Positions 1 through 8,701 are shown, counted from the stretch's first letter. The stretch: 64,000 nucleotides of DNA from Nonomuraea montanisoli (GCF_013363975.1 NZ_JABWGN010000013.1:175636-239635); one strand, 5' to 3'. Translations and numbers: made by a program. Notes: generated by a model not told the origin, from the letters alone.

Positions 1-465
1 CTGCTCGTCCAGGACAAGGACGCCCAGGCGATCAAGTCGCTCGACGACCTCTGCGGCCGGACGGCGGCCGTCGAGCAGGGCACCGCCCAGGCCGACGACG
101 CCGAGCAGCAGAACAAGAAGTGCACGGGAGCGGGCAAGCCGGCGGTCAAGGTGCTGGTGTTCCCCGACACGGTCGGCTGCCTGCAGGCCGTCTCCACCGG
201 CCGGGCCAACGCCTTCATCGGCGGCACCCCCACCATCACCTACCAGGCCGAGCAGTCCGGCGGCCGGATGAAGCAGGTCGGCGAACCGTACCGCTTCCTG
301 CCGTACGGCATCCTCGTCAACAAGGAGGACCAGGACCTCGCCAAGGCCGTCCAGCAGGCGCTGCAGAAGCTCATCGACAACGGCTCCTACGCCAAGATCT
401 TCGCCAAGTGGAAGATGTCGCCGGGCGCCCTCGACAAAGCGGTGATCAACGGCGGCGAGTCGTGA
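1..465 (+). CDS. Polar amino-acid ABC transporter substrate-binding protein (3' part)
   Basis: The open frame runs in from the left edge, so the start, signal peptide and first lobe are missing. The visible 154 residues are the second half of a type-2 periplasmic-binding fold of the family 3 (polar amino acid) solute-binding proteins. A segment reading SLDDLCGRTAAVEQGTAQ is the usual hinge-to-lobe-2 stretch, and the end (SYAKIFAKWKM) is the typical C-terminal helix of these proteins. The product should be a lipid-anchored receptor outside the membrane that hands an amino acid or opine-like ligand to the permease encoded next. Its TGA overlaps the GTG of that permease by four bases, so the genes are translationally coupled. 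The ligand cannot be read from the sequence. Confidence 0.9.
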   Translation: MLVQDKDAQAIKSLDDLCGRTAAVEQGTAQADDAEQQNKKCTGAGKPAVKVLVFPDTVGCLQAVSTGRANAFIGGTPTITYQAEQSGGRMKQVGEPYRFLPYGILVNKEDQDLAKAVQQALQKLIDNGSYAKIFAKWKMSPGALDKAVINGGES

Positions 466-1313
466 CCACGAGCCAGCAGACCGCACGCCCCGCCGTCAAG
501 GCGGAGATCCAGGCAGTCCCGCTGCGCCATCCGGGGCGCTGGGTGGGCGCAGGCGTGCTCGGCTTCGTGGTGATCTTCCTGCTGCAGGGCTGGGTGGCCA
601 ACCCGCGCATGCAGTGGGAGGTGGTCGGCGAGTACCTCTTCTCCCCCGCGGTCCTGAGCGGGGTCGGCACCACGCTGCTGCTCACGCTGCTCGCCATGGT
701 CGTCGGCATCGCGGGCGGCGTGGTCCTGGCCGTGCTGCGCATGTCGCCCAACCCCCTGCTGTCGTCGCTGAGCGGGTTCTACATCTGGATCTTCCGCGGT
801 GTGCCGCTGCTGGTGCAGTTGCTGTTCTGGTACTTCCTGTCCGCGGTGGTGCCGACGATCGGGCTCGGCGTGCCCTGGGGGCCGACGTTCGTGCAGTTCG
901 ACACCAACATGATCATCACTCAGCTCGCCGCGGCGGTGCTGGGCCTCGGCCTGCACGAGGCGGCCTACATGGGCGAGATCGTGCGGGCCGGCATCGCCTC
1001 CGTCGATCCCGGCCAGACGGAGGCGGCCCACGCCCTGGGCCTGACCCGCTTCCAGACGCTCCGCAAGATCGTCCTTCCCCAGGCGATGCGGGTCATCATC
1101 CCGCCGACGGGCAACCAGGTGGTCTCCATGCTCAAGACCACCTCCCTCGTCTTCGCCATCGCCGTACCGGAGCTCCTGACCTCGATCCAGGGCATCTACT
1201 CCCGGAACTTCCAGCAGGTCCCCCTGCTCACCGTGGCGTGCTTCTGGTACCTCGTGGCCACGACCGTCATGAACGCCGGCCAGCACTACATCGAACGCAG
1301 GTTCAGCCGATGA
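462..1313 (+). CDS. Amino-acid ABC transporter permease (HisMQ type)
   Basis: This 283-residue integral membrane protein carries the HisM/GlnP-type permease domain. The first membrane helix is near residues 25-42. The domain follows, with the EAA loop around AHALGLTRFQTLRKIVLPQA and the TTSLVFAIAVPELL helix after it. It should form the channel for the amino-acid substrate and dock the ATPase through the EAA loop. I chose the GTG at 462 because it overlaps the TGA of the receptor gene (GTGA); the same frame is open further upstream only as an overlap with that gene. The stop overlaps the ATG of the ATPase gene (ATGA). One permease is present, so it probably works as a homodimer. Confidence 0.93.
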   Translation: MTTSQQTARPAVKAEIQAVPLRHPGRWVGAGVLGFVVIFLLQGWVANPRMQWEVVGEYLFSPAVLSGVGTTLLLTLLAMVVGIAGGVVLAVLRMSPNPLLSSLSGFYIWIFRGVPLLVQLLFWYFLSAVVPTIGLGVPWGPTFVQFDTNMIITQLAAAVLGLGLHEAAYMGEIVRAGIASVDPGQTEAAHALGLTRFQTLRKIVLPQAMRVIIPPTGNQVVSMLKTTSLVFAIAVPELLTSIQGIYSRNFQQVPLLTVACFWYLVATTVMNAGQHYIERRFSR

Positions 1314-2074
1314 CGACCCTCATCCGCGCGGAAGGCGTGCACAAGCGTTACGGGACCCTCGACGTGCTCAAAGGCATCGACCTGGAGCTCGCGGAGGGAG
1401 AGGTGCTGGCGCTGATCGGCCCGTCGGGGTCCGGCAAGTCCACCTTCCTGCGCTGCGTCAACCACCTCGAACGCATCGACGCCGGCCGCCTCTACTTCCG
1501 CGACCGCCTGATCGGCTACGAGGAGCGCGACGGCAAGGCGTACGAGCTGCCGGACAAGGCCATCGCCGCCCAGCGGGTGGACATCGGGATGGTCTTCCAG
1601 CGCTTCAACCTCTTCCCGCACATGACCGCGCTCGAGAACATCATGATGGCGCCGATCATGGTCAAGAAGGAGCCGAAGGCCGAGGTGCGCGAGCGCGCCC
1701 ACGCCCTGCTGGCCCGGGTGGGACTGGCCGACAAGGCGCACAGCCGCCCCGACCAGCTCTCCGGCGGCCAGCAGCAGCGCGTCGCCATCGCCCGCGCCCT
1801 GGCGATGCGGCCCGGCCTCATGCTGTTCGACGAGCCGACCTCGGCCCTCGACCCCGAGCTCGTGGGCGAGGTCCTGGACGTCATGCGCGACCTGGTGCGC
1901 GCGGACGGCATGACCATGATCATCGTCACGCACGAGATGGGATTCGCCCGCGAGGTGTGCGACACCATCGTCTTCATGGACGGCGGGGTCGTCGTGGAAT
2001 CCGGTCCGCCGTCCTCGCTGCTCGGCGACCCCCGGCACGAGCGCACCCGGGCCTTTCTCAGCAAGGTTCTCTGA
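1310..2074 (+). CDS. Amino-acid ABC transporter ATP-binding protein (GlnQ/HisP type)
   Basis: This 254-residue protein is a complete ABC ATPase. It has Walker A (GPSGSGKST), the Q-loop (VFQRFNLFPHMTALEN), the signature LSGGQQQRVAIARAL, Walker B (LMLFDEPTSALDPELVGEV) and the switch histidine in VTHEMGFA. The length and the QRFNLFPH segment are characteristic of polar amino-acid importers. The ATG at 1310 overlaps the stop of the permease gene. It energises the importer encoded by the two preceding genes. The next gene, a flavin amine oxidase, lies 21 bases downstream and may process the imported compound. Confidence 0.95.
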   Translation: MTTLIRAEGVHKRYGTLDVLKGIDLELAEGEVLALIGPSGSGKSTFLRCVNHLERIDAGRLYFRDRLIGYEERDGKAYELPDKAIAAQRVDIGMVFQRFNLFPHMTALENIMMAPIMVKKEPKAEVRERAHALLARVGLADKAHSRPDQLSGGQQQRVAIARALAMRPGLMLFDEPTSALDPELVGEVLDVMRDLVRADGMTMIIVTHEMGFAREVCDTIVFMDGGVVVESGPPSSLLGDPRHERTRAFLSKVL

Positions 2075-2095
2075 CCCCGAAGGGTGGATACCCAC

Positions 2096-3229
2096 GTGTC
2101 CCGCGTCATCGTCCTCGGCGCCGGAGTGCTCGGCGCCTCCGTCGCCTACCACCTGGCCGTCGCAGGGGCCCAGGTCGTCGTCATCGAAGCCGGCGGCCCC
2201 GCCGCCGGCACCTCCAGCGCGACCTTCTCCATGGACGTCACCCATCTGAAGACCCCGCGCGCCTACTACGACCTGAACCGGGCCAGCGCCGCCCTGCACG
2301 CCACGCTCGCCGAGGAGCTCGGGGGCCCGTCATGGCGGCACCCCATGCCCGCCATCCAGTGGGGCGACAGCGAGGAGAGCCGGCGGGGGCTCAGGGAGCG
2401 CGCCGTCCGCCTGATGTCCTGGGGGCATCCCTGCCGCATCGCCGACCCGGCCGAGCTGCGCGAGCTCGCGCCCGACGTCGATCCCGCGGCGTGCACGGCG
2501 GACGAGCTCGTGGTCCACGACCAGAGCGCGTGGTACGACGCCCCGCTCTTCGTCCAGCGCCTGCTCGACCGCGCCGCCGAGCTCGGCGCCGACATCAGGT
2601 ACGGCCTGCGGGCGCACGCGCTGATCCGCAGCGGCGACGCCGTCACGGGCGTCGAGACCGGGACGCGGCGCTGGGAGGCCGACTGGGTGGTCAACTGCAC
2701 CGGGCCGGACGCCGACCGCGTCGCGGCGCTCGCCGGCACCGACCTGCCCATGACCCGGATCCCCGGGCTGGTCGGGGAGAGCACCCCCGTCCCCGGCCTC
2801 CGGCTCGGCGCCATCCTGGCCACGCCCGAGGTGGACCTGCGGCCCGCCCCCGGGGACCGGATCTGCTCCATCTCCTGGCCGGTCGACGCGCTGCTGCCCG
2901 GCCAGAGCGACGACGCCCTGGCGGAACGGCTGCACGCCGGCGGCCAGCGCGTCCTTCCCGCGCTGCGCGCCGCCCGGCTGGCCGGCGTCCGCCTCGGGGT
3001 CCGGCCCGTGCCGGCGGACGGCCTGCCGCTGGCGGGCACGCACCCCGGCGCCCCCGGCCTCTATCACCTCGTCACCCACAGCGGCGTCAACCTCGCGCCC
3101 GAGCTCGGCCGCCTCGCGGCCGAGGAGATCATCGGCGGCGACGGGCCCGGCCTCGCCGACTACCGCGTCACCCGCGGTGTCGCGGCGTCGGTGAAGGACG
3201 AGAGCCTGACCCTCATGACCACCCGCTGA
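2096..3229 (+). CDS. FAD-dependent amine/amino-acid oxidoreductase (DAO family)
   Basis: The protein opens with a dinucleotide-binding motif (VIVLGAGVLGASVAYHLA) followed by an acidic end of strand 2 (VVVIEAGGPAAGTSS), the layout of the D-amino-acid oxidase / glycine oxidase superfamily. A late segment (GVRPVPADGLPLAG, then HSGVNLAPELGRLAAEEI) matches the family's C-terminal FAD-binding block. It probably oxidises an amino acid, N-methyl amino acid or opine brought in by the upstream transporter; the exact substrate is inference. I prefer the GTG at 2096 because an AAGGG stands about 11 bases before it. A GTG at 2084 in the same frame would place the start on top of that ribosome site. The product is 377 residues, normal for the family. 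Confidence 0.85.
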   Translation: MSRVIVLGAGVLGASVAYHLAVAGAQVVVIEAGGPAAGTSSATFSMDVTHLKTPRAYYDLNRASAALHATLAEELGGPSWRHPMPAIQWGDSEESRRGLRERAVRLMSWGHPCRIADPAELRELAPDVDPAACTADELVVHDQSAWYDAPLFVQRLLDRAAELGADIRYGLRAHALIRSGDAVTGVETGTRRWEADWVVNCTGPDADRVAALAGTDLPMTRIPGLVGESTPVPGLRLGAILATPEVDLRPAPGDRICSISWPVDALLPGQSDDALAERLHAGGQRVLPALRAARLAGVRLGVRPVPADGLPLAGTHPGAPGLYHLVTHSGVNLAPELGRLAAEEIIGGDGPGLADYRVTRGVAASVKDESLTLMTTR

Positions 3230-3256
3230 GCCGGCGCCGCACCCCCGTGGCCCGGC

Positions 3257-4567
3257 CTAGGAGCAGGTGATGCCGAACGGGCCGGGCGTGGACGGGCCGC
3301 CGGCCTGGAAGCCGAAGGCGGCGGACGCGCCCGGCGCCAGGCTCGTGGCCCAGCTCGGCGCCTTGACCGTCCAGGTGGTGCCCGACGACGTGATGGTGGA
3401 GTTCCAGGCGTTGGTGAGGGTCACGCCGGACGGCACGGTCCAGGTGACCGTCCAGTTGTTCCAGGTGGTGGTCCCGGTGTTGCGCACCGTCACGTCGGCC
3501 GTGTAGCCGCCCTGCCAGGCGTTGGCGACCCGGTGGTTCACGTCGCAGGAGACGCCCGGGCCGCCCGTCGGCGTGGGGGTCGGGGTCGGCGTGGGGGTGG
3601 GCGTCGGCGTGGGGGTCGAGCCGTTCGACGTGGTGTAGGCGACCTTGGTGTACGGCGCGCCGCACTGCGGGGCGCAGCCCGCCGGAAGCGTGAAGCTGTA
3701 CACGCGCCCTCCGTTGATCAGCGTGTCCGTGACGTCCCGGACCCGGATCTGGAACTGGTTGCCGCCCGACGCGGTGCCGCCGATGACGTACGACTGGCCC
3801 ATGTCGCCGTTCATCCGCGCCGTCCGCCACGCCCCGTCGGCGAAGTACTCGACGCCGTGGATGCCGTCGGCCAGGTGCGAGACGGAGATGGCCGGCCACC
3901 ACACCTGGGCGCCCTGCAGGAAGCCGATGCCGATGTCGCCGGTGTAGCCGGGCGCCGGGACGAACGACCAGGTGACGTGCCGGTTGTTCCAGTGGCCGGG
4001 GTACATGTCCCCGACCGCGGCGCCGTTCTTCACGAACCGGTTGAGCGAGTCCTTGGACAGGTCCAGATGGTACGGGTCGTCGCGGCACCAGCCGTTGGAG
4101 TCGCCGCAGCTGTCGGCGACCAGCATGGTCAGCTTCGCGCCCTTGTAGGCGTCGGAGACCCAGGAGCCGCCCCGGCAGAACGCCTGGTTCTGCGCGCCGT
4201 CGTTGGTGCCGGTGCAGTAGTCGCCGATCTCCACCTGCACGTAGCGGCCGCAGTTGAGGCCGTTGTTCCACAGTCCGGCCTTGCCGAGGTCCGCCCCCGT
4301 CAGCGGGCGCGGGTAGAAGCCGTAGTCGCCGGGCGTGTTGTAGACGTTGAGCGCCACGAAGTTTTGCGAGTCGAGATTCGCCTGCGGCAGCCCGCACCCG
4401 CCGTACGGCGCGCCGAGACCGTCGAAGTAGGTGGCGTTGCCCGTCACGGGGCCGGGCGGGTCGCTGACCGCGCCGGCGGGCCGTTCCGTCAGGGGGACCA
4501 GGGCGCACAGCGCGACCAGGAGACCGGGAAGCAGGAGGGCGAGCAACCGGCGGCGGGCGTGAATCAT
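3257..4567 (-). CDS. Secreted expansin-like protein with C-terminal CBM2
   Basis: A signal peptide (basic MIHARRR, then a leucine-rich core ending near PAGA) leads into a double-psi beta-barrel region of the expansin/EXLX kind. That region shows several cysteine pairs, the dipeptide-rich YCTGTNDG segment and the VADSCGDSNGWCRDDPYHLDLS block, where expansins carry their conserved Asp and HLDLS. A second beta-sandwich-like part follows, then a threonine-proline linker (about residues 315-335) and a carbohydrate-binding module 2 with the usual Trp-Asn pattern (WNNWTVTW) and flanking cysteines. The protein should loosen or bind plant cell-wall cellulose outside the cell. The ATG at 4567 has GGGGAG just before it; a GTG four codons upstream is possible. 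The gene is monocistronic and convergent with the oxidoreductase gene. Confidence 0.82.
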   Translation of the reverse strand: MIHARRRLLALLLPGLLVALCALVPLTERPAGAVSDPPGPVTGNATYFDGLGAPYGGCGLPQANLDSQNFVALNVYNTPGDYGFYPRPLTGADLGKAGLWNNGLNCGRYVQVEIGDYCTGTNDGAQNQAFCRGGSWVSDAYKGAKLTMLVADSCGDSNGWCRDDPYHLDLSKDSLNRFVKNGAAVGDMYPGHWNNRHVTWSFVPAPGYTGDIGIGFLQGAQVWWPAISVSHLADGIHGVEYFADGAWRTARMNGDMGQSYVIGGTASGGNQFQIRVRDVTDTLINGGRVYSFTLPAGCAPQCGAPYTKVAYTTSNGSTPTPTPTPTPTPTPTPTGGPGVSCDVNHRVANAWQGGYTADVTVRNTGTTTWNNWTVTWTVPSGVTLTNAWNSTITSSGTTWTVKAPSWATSLAPGASAAFGFQAGGPSTPGPFGITCS

Positions 4568-4690
4568 CGGACTCCCCACTCAGAGAGGTTCGGATCGAAC
4601 CTCCCCGCGGGGCCCCGCCCGGTCAAGCAGAGGTGTGCGCGAGCCGGGAGAACGCGCGGTGAAGGGTGAAACTTTCATCGCGTGACCGCG

Positions 4691-5312
4691 TCACCAGCTC
4701 CACATCCCCACGCGCACCGGCACACCCGGCGAGGCGTGCAGGACCGGGTCGCCGTCCGGCGCCGGGAGGCCGGCGGCCTGGAGCACGTTCTGGTCCAGGC
4801 CGGTCAGCCGCGCGTGCCGCAGCGGCCAGTCGGGATGCTCGACCTCGGCGGCGGCCAGGCGTCCCGCCACGACGCTGAACAGCCGGTAGCGGGCGGTCAG
4901 GAAGTGCGCCGGCTCGTCCCGCTCGTCCTCGGCGAGCGCCGCGCCGATCCGCACGTCCACGTCGCACCGCACCCCGTCCGGTCCCGGCCACCGCCTCCGG
5001 CACCGGTAGCGCCTGCGGTCGCCCGCAGTGTGTACGGACATGTCCGACCAGAAGTAGGAAGCTCGACAGCCACGGCAGCACGGGAAGCCCCGGCGTCCGC
5101 ACGTCGTCCATGCGGAACGGGGTCAGCCCGACCCAGGCCGTCCCGTCGAACGTCTCGACCGTCAGCGGCTCCGGCACCAGCGCCCGTACCGCCTCGACCG
5201 GGTATCGCCAGTGCAGGAACGTGATCTGCGACCAGCGGTGGTACATCACCGGCCACGCGACCCGCGGAGAGGGCGGGGCCTGGTGGCGGGTCGAATCGTC
5301 GCGGTGTGCCAT
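4691..5312 (-). pseudogene. DUF2071 (YqjF-like) gene with internal deletion and frameshift
   Basis: The first 90 or so codons from the ATG at 5312 (preceded by GGAGG) give a normal DUF2071 N-terminus, including FLHWRYP, FDGTAWVGLTPFRM and LPWLSSF. After about 5050 this frame loses sense. The family's C-terminal half resumes in another frame from about 5041: RRRYRCRRRWPGP, HFLTARYRLFS, then SPGVPVRV and a TGA at 4691. Compared with the normal layout roughly 50-60 residues between LPWLSSF and RRYRCRRR are gone, so a deletion probably caused the frame change. The intact family is about 240 residues and has no settled function. I call this a recent pseudogene because both halves are otherwise well conserved. 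Confidence 0.8.
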
Positions 5313-5376
5313 GGGTGCGTCGCCTCCGGTCCGATCCCTACCCTCGCCCGGGGCGGGAAACGGCGACCGGCGGCCG

Positions 5377-5451
5377 TGACGCCTCGATGACGCCACACGT
5401 CACCTGCATTCGCATTGCTGTGACGTCAAAGTGGTGCCATGATGGCGTCAT
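5377..5451. promoter_or_regulatory. Cluster of TGACG/CGTCA half-sites before the RHH gene
   Basis: Within 75 bases upstream of, and touching, the ATG at 5450 there are repeated TGACG or CGTCA half-sites. These include TGACGCC near 5377, ATGACGCCA at 5387-5395, CGTCA near 5399, a perfect palindrome TGACGTCA at 5421-5428 and TGGCGTCAT at 5443-5451. The sites at 5387 and 5443 form a perfect 9-base inverted repeat around the palindrome. Ribbon-helix-helix proteins commonly bind such tandem short repeats in their own promoters, so autoregulation by the next gene is a reasonable inference. Confidence 0.5.
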
Positions 5452-5980
5452 GGACCTTTCGCCGTACGTCGATCACCTCCGCCGCGAGCTCGCGATCGCC
5501 GCCGGGGCGGGCGGCGAGGAAGCCCGGGCGCTGGCCGAACGCCTGGCCGCCACGCTGGAGTCGGCCTCCCGGCTGGCGCTGCTGGAGGCTCTCTCGGCCG
5601 CCGCGGACGAGATCACGCACGACCTCGCGCCGGGCTCGGTCGAGGTGCGCCTGCGCGGGCGCGACCCCGCCTTCGTCGTGACCCCGCCGCCGAGCGCCCG
5701 GCCCTTCGACGAGGAGGGCGAGGTTGGGCAGGCCGAGCGGCCGCCCGCCCCGCCACCGCCCCCGGACGCCGACGAGGGCGGGACCTCCCGGATCTCACTC
5801 CGCGTCCCCGAGCACCTCAAGCCGCGCATCGAGGAGGCGGCCGCCCGCGACGGCCTGTCGGTCAACGCCTGGCTGGTCCGCGCCGTCTCCGCCGCGCTCG
5901 ACCCCGGCGACGCCGCCCGCCGCTCCGGCCGGCGCCCGGCCCAGCAGAGCGGCAACCGCTACAGCGGCTGGGTGCGCTGA
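5450..5980 (+). CDS. Ribbon-helix-helix (HicB/Arc-like) regulatory protein
   Basis: The 176-residue product has an alpha-helical, alanine-rich N-terminal part, a proline-rich linker (about residues 95-108) and a C-terminal ribbon-helix-helix module. The module reads RISLRVPEHLKPRIEEAA followed by DGLSVNAWLVRAVSAAL, which is the HicB/Arc-like pattern of one strand and two helices. A short basic tail follows. It probably controls the cassette it heads; the next gene starts on its own stop (ATGA at 5977-5980 region), so all five genes to 9204 are likely one operon. I chose the ATG at 5450 rather than earlier in-frame codons because it sits inside the repeated half-sites and starts the recognisable protein. 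No partner toxin is visible, so I do not call it an antitoxin. Confidence 0.75.
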   Translation: MDLSPYVDHLRRELAIAAGAGGEEARALAERLAATLESASRLALLEALSAAADEITHDLAPGSVEVRLRGRDPAFVVTPPPSARPFDEEGEVGQAERPPAPPPPPDADEGGTSRISLRVPEHLKPRIEEAAARDGLSVNAWLVRAVSAALDPGDAARRSGRRPAQQSGNRYSGWVR

Positions 5981-6918
5981 TGACCACGCCAACCCACGAC
6001 AAGGGAACCGGAATGCCGACCTTCGACACCCCCGACCCCATAGTCGCCGTCCTCGACCTGGCGACCGCCACCGTCCGGATCGACGCGGGCGACCGCGCCG
6101 ACACCGTCGTCGAGGTCCGCCCGAGCGACGCGCACGACGACGCCGACGTGCAGGCCGCCCGGCACACGCAGGTCGAGTACGCCGACGGCCGGCTCCTGGT
6201 GCGGGGCGGCAAGGACCAGACCGGCCCGGGCTTCGGCCGGGGGCTGTCGCTCGACAGGCTCGTGGAGTCGCCCGCCGACTGGGCGCGTTCGCTGCTGCAC
6301 GGCCCGGGCTCGGTCGAGGTGACGATCAGCCTGCCGGCCGGCTCCAGCGTCGACGCCAGGTCCGCGGCGGGCCTGCGCTGCCGGGGGCCGCTCGGCGAGG
6401 TCTCGTTCACCACGTCCTACGGCGACATCCGGGTCGAGCGGGCCGGCCGGCTACGGCTGAAGAGCACCCACGGCGACATCTCGGTCACCCGCGCGTCCGG
6501 GCACGCCGAGGTCACCACGACCCACGGCGGCATCCGCATCGGCGAGATCGACGGGACCGCCGTGGTCAGGACCTCACACGGTGACGTCCGCATCGGCGAG
6601 GTGACCGGCGAGCTGCGGCTGAACAGCGCCCACGGCCACGTCACCGTCGACCGGGCCGGAGCCGGCGTCGCCGCCAGGACGGCGTACGGCAGCGTGGAGA
6701 TCGGCGAGGTGACGTCCGGCTCGGTCGTCATGGAGACCACCGGCGGCGGACTGGATCTCGGCATCCGCGAGGGCACCGCCGCCTGGCTGGACGTGAGCTC
6801 CAGGTACGGCACCGTGGACGTCTCCCTCTCCCCCAGCGACGCCCCCGGCCGGACGGACCGGACCGTCGAGGTGCGGGCCCACACCACCTACGGCGACATC
6901 GCCGTCCACCGTTCCTGA
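5980..6918 (+). CDS. DUF4097 beta-strand repeat protein
   Basis: This 312-residue protein is built from short repeats of the type TTYGDIRVE, STHGDISV, TTHGGIRIGE and TAYGSVEIGE, the signature of DUF4097, a right-handed beta-solenoid-like fold. There is no signal peptide or membrane helix, so it is probably cytoplasmic. Family members often sit beside regulators or ABC exporters in actinomycetes, but their biochemical role is unknown. The ATG at 5980 overlaps the upstream stop; an alternative ATG at 6013 has AAGGGAACCGG before it and could be the real start. The two C-terminal repeats and those of the last gene of the cassette suggest the two proteins belong together. Confidence 0.8.
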   Translation: MTTPTHDKGTGMPTFDTPDPIVAVLDLATATVRIDAGDRADTVVEVRPSDAHDDADVQAARHTQVEYADGRLLVRGGKDQTGPGFGRGLSLDRLVESPADWARSLLHGPGSVEVTISLPAGSSVDARSAAGLRCRGPLGEVSFTTSYGDIRVERAGRLRLKSTHGDISVTRASGHAEVTTTHGGIRIGEIDGTAVVRTSHGDVRIGEVTGELRLNSAHGHVTVDRAGAGVAARTAYGSVEIGEVTSGSVVMETTGGGLDLGIREGTAAWLDVSSRYGTVDVSLSPSDAPGRTDRTVEVRAHTTYGDIAVHRS

Positions 6919-6935
6919 CGACTGAGGAGAGTGTC

Positions 6936-7901
6936 ATGCCTGACGCGATCATGGCCGAAGGGCTGGTCAAGAAGTACGGCGACGTGACGGCCCTCGACGA
7001 GATGGAGCTGACCGTCCCGGAAGGGACGGTGTTCGGGCTGCTCGGCCCGAACGGCGCCGGCAAGACCACCACGGTGCGCATCCTCACCACGCTGCTCCGA
7101 CCGGACGCCGGGCACGCCACGGTCGCCGGGCTCGACGTCGTCCGTGACGCCGGCCGGCTGCGCGCCCGCATCGGCGTCTCCGGCCAGTACGCCGCCGTGG
7201 ACGACCACCTCACCGGCGCCGAGAACCTGGAGATGGTCGGCCGCCTCTACCACCTCGGCGCCGGACGCAGCCGCCGGCGCGCCCGCGAGTTACTGGAGCG
7301 CTTCGACCTGACCGAGGCGGCCGACCGCCCCGTGCAGGGCTACTCCGGCGGCATGCGCCGCCGGCTCGACCTGGCCGGGGCGCTGGTCGCCGCCCCGCCC
7401 GTGCTGTTCCTCGACGAGCCCACCACCGGGCTCGACCCCCGCGCCCGGATCGGCCTGTGGGACGTCATCGCCGAGCTCGTCGCGGAGGGCACCACCGTGC
7501 TGCTCACCACCCAGTACCTGGAGGAGGCCGACCGGCTCGCCGACCGCATCGCGGTGGTCGACCACGGGCGCGTGATCGCGCTCGGCACCGCCGACGAGCT
7601 GAAGGACCAGGTCGGCGGCGAGCGCGTCGAGCTGTCGCTGGCCGACGCGGCGGGCCTGGAGAGCGCCGCCCGGACGCTGGCGCCGCTCGCCGCCGGCGAC
7701 GTGCGGATCGACTCCGCCGCCCTCCAGATGACGATCCCGGTCTCCGGCGGCGTGGCGGCGCTCACCCGGGCGCTCGGCGACCTGGCCGCCGAGCGGATCA
7801 CCGTACGCGACGCCGGCCTGCGCCGGCCGACCCTGGACGACGTGTTCCTGAGCCTCACGGGACACCAGGCCGACGAGACGACAGAGGAGACCGCCCGATG
7901 A
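6936..7901 (+). CDS. DrrA-type ABC exporter ATP-binding protein
   Basis: This 321-residue ATPase belongs to the daunorubicin-resistance (DrrA) branch. It has Walker A (GLLGPNGAGKTTT), signature YSGGMRRRLDLAGAL, Walker B (VLFLDEPTTGLDPRARIGLW) and the switch region (LLTTQYLEEADRLADRIAVVDHGRVIALG). A C-terminal extension of about 90 residues ends in RRPTLDDVFLSLTGH, the usual DrrA tail. It should power export of an unknown amphipathic molecule with the permease encoded next, whose ATG overlaps its stop. A GAGGAGAG sequence stands before the ATG at 6936. Context with DUF4097 and DUF1707 proteins suggests an envelope or stress role, but the cargo is unknown. Confidence 0.92.
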   Translation: MPDAIMAEGLVKKYGDVTALDEMELTVPEGTVFGLLGPNGAGKTTTVRILTTLLRPDAGHATVAGLDVVRDAGRLRARIGVSGQYAAVDDHLTGAENLEMVGRLYHLGAGRSRRRARELLERFDLTEAADRPVQGYSGGMRRRLDLAGALVAAPPVLFLDEPTTGLDPRARIGLWDVIAELVAEGTTVLLTTQYLEEADRLADRIAVVDHGRVIALGTADELKDQVGGERVELSLADAAGLESAARTLAPLAAGDVRIDSAALQMTIPVSGGVAALTRALGDLAAERITVRDAGLRRPTLDDVFLSLTGHQADETTEETAR

Positions 7902-8701
7902 ACGCCCTGCACCTGGCCGTCGCCGACGGCATGACCATCGCCCGGCGCAACGCCCTGAAGATCCGCCGCGCCCCCGACCTGCTGGGCGGCGTGGTCATGA
8001 TCCCGATCGTGTTCGTGCTGCTGTTCACCTACGTCTTCGGCAGCATGATCAGCCTGCCCGGCATGTCGTACGCGGAGTACCTGCTGCCCGGGATCTTCGT
8101 CATGACGATCGTCACCAGCGCGCAGATCACCGGCTACACGCTGACGCAGGACCTCCAGAAGGGCGTCTTCGACCGGTTCCGCACCCTGCCGATGTCGCCC
8201 TCGGCGGTGCTGACCGGCCAGACCGTCAGCGACGTGATCATGAACGTGACCAGCATCGTCACGATGGCGCTGGTCGGGCTGCTCGCCGGGTGGCGCGTCC
8301 GCTCCTCCCCGGTCGAGGCCGTGCTGGGGTTCCTGATGCTGCTGCTGTTCGCCTACGCCTTCTCCTGGGTGACGGCCACGGTCGCGCTGGCCCTGCGCAC
8401 GCCCGAGGTCTTCAACAACCTCGCGACCCTCGTGTCGTTCCCGCTGGTCTTCCTGTCCAACGCGCTGGTCGACAGCACGCGCCTGCCCGGGCCGCTGCGG
8501 GTGGTCGCGGAGTGGAACCCGGTCTCCACGCTCGTCCAGGCCGCGCGCGAGCTGTTCGGCAACACCAGCCCGGCCCTCCCCGCGCCCGCCGCCTGGCCGC
8601 TGCGGCACGCGGTGCCGGTGTCGCTGCTGTGGTCGCTCCTGCTGCTGGTCGTGTTCGTGCCGCTGGCCACGCGGCTGTACACGCGGGCCGTCAGCCGATG
8701 A
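7898..8701 (+). CDS. ABC-2 type permease (DrrB type)
   Basis: The 267-residue protein has about six hydrophobic helices and the ABC-2 permease layout: an N-terminal cytoplasmic part (RRNALKIRRAPDLL), a helix pair, the loop DLQKGVFDRFRTLPMSPSAV, and a late segment NPVSTLVQAARELFGN. It forms the membrane part of the exporter with the preceding ATPase. ATGA overlaps connect it to the genes on both sides (ATG at 7898, and the next ATG at 8698), which points to a single translationally coupled operon. Confidence 0.92.
   Translation: MNALHLAVADGMTIARRNALKIRRAPDLLGGVVMIPIVFVLLFTYVFGSMISLPGMSYAEYLLPGIFVMTIVTSAQITGYTLTQDLQKGVFDRFRTLPMSPSAVLTGQTVSDVIMNVTSIVTMALVGLLAGWRVRSSPVEAVLGFLMLLLFAYAFSWVTATVALALRTPEVFNNLATLVSFPLVFLSNALVDSTRLPGPLRVVAEWNPVSTLVQAARELFGNTSPALPAPAAWPLRHAVPVSLLWSLLLLVVFVPLATRLYTRAVSR

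Noticed and set aside
387..1286. Long minus-strand frame opposite the amino-acid permease gene
   Set aside because: It is a shadow of a high-GC gene: His/Arg/Gly-rich, no recognisable pattern, while the plus strand encodes a clear permease.
3540..3620. Short tandem repeats that might suggest a CRISPR or microsatellite
   Set aside because: They encode the Thr-Pro linker of the secreted expansin-like protein; there are no spacers of constant length.
5450..5980. Toxin-antitoxin interpretation of the RHH gene
   Set aside because: No HicA-, RelE- or PIN-like partner is adjacent; the neighbours are DUF4097 and exporter genes.
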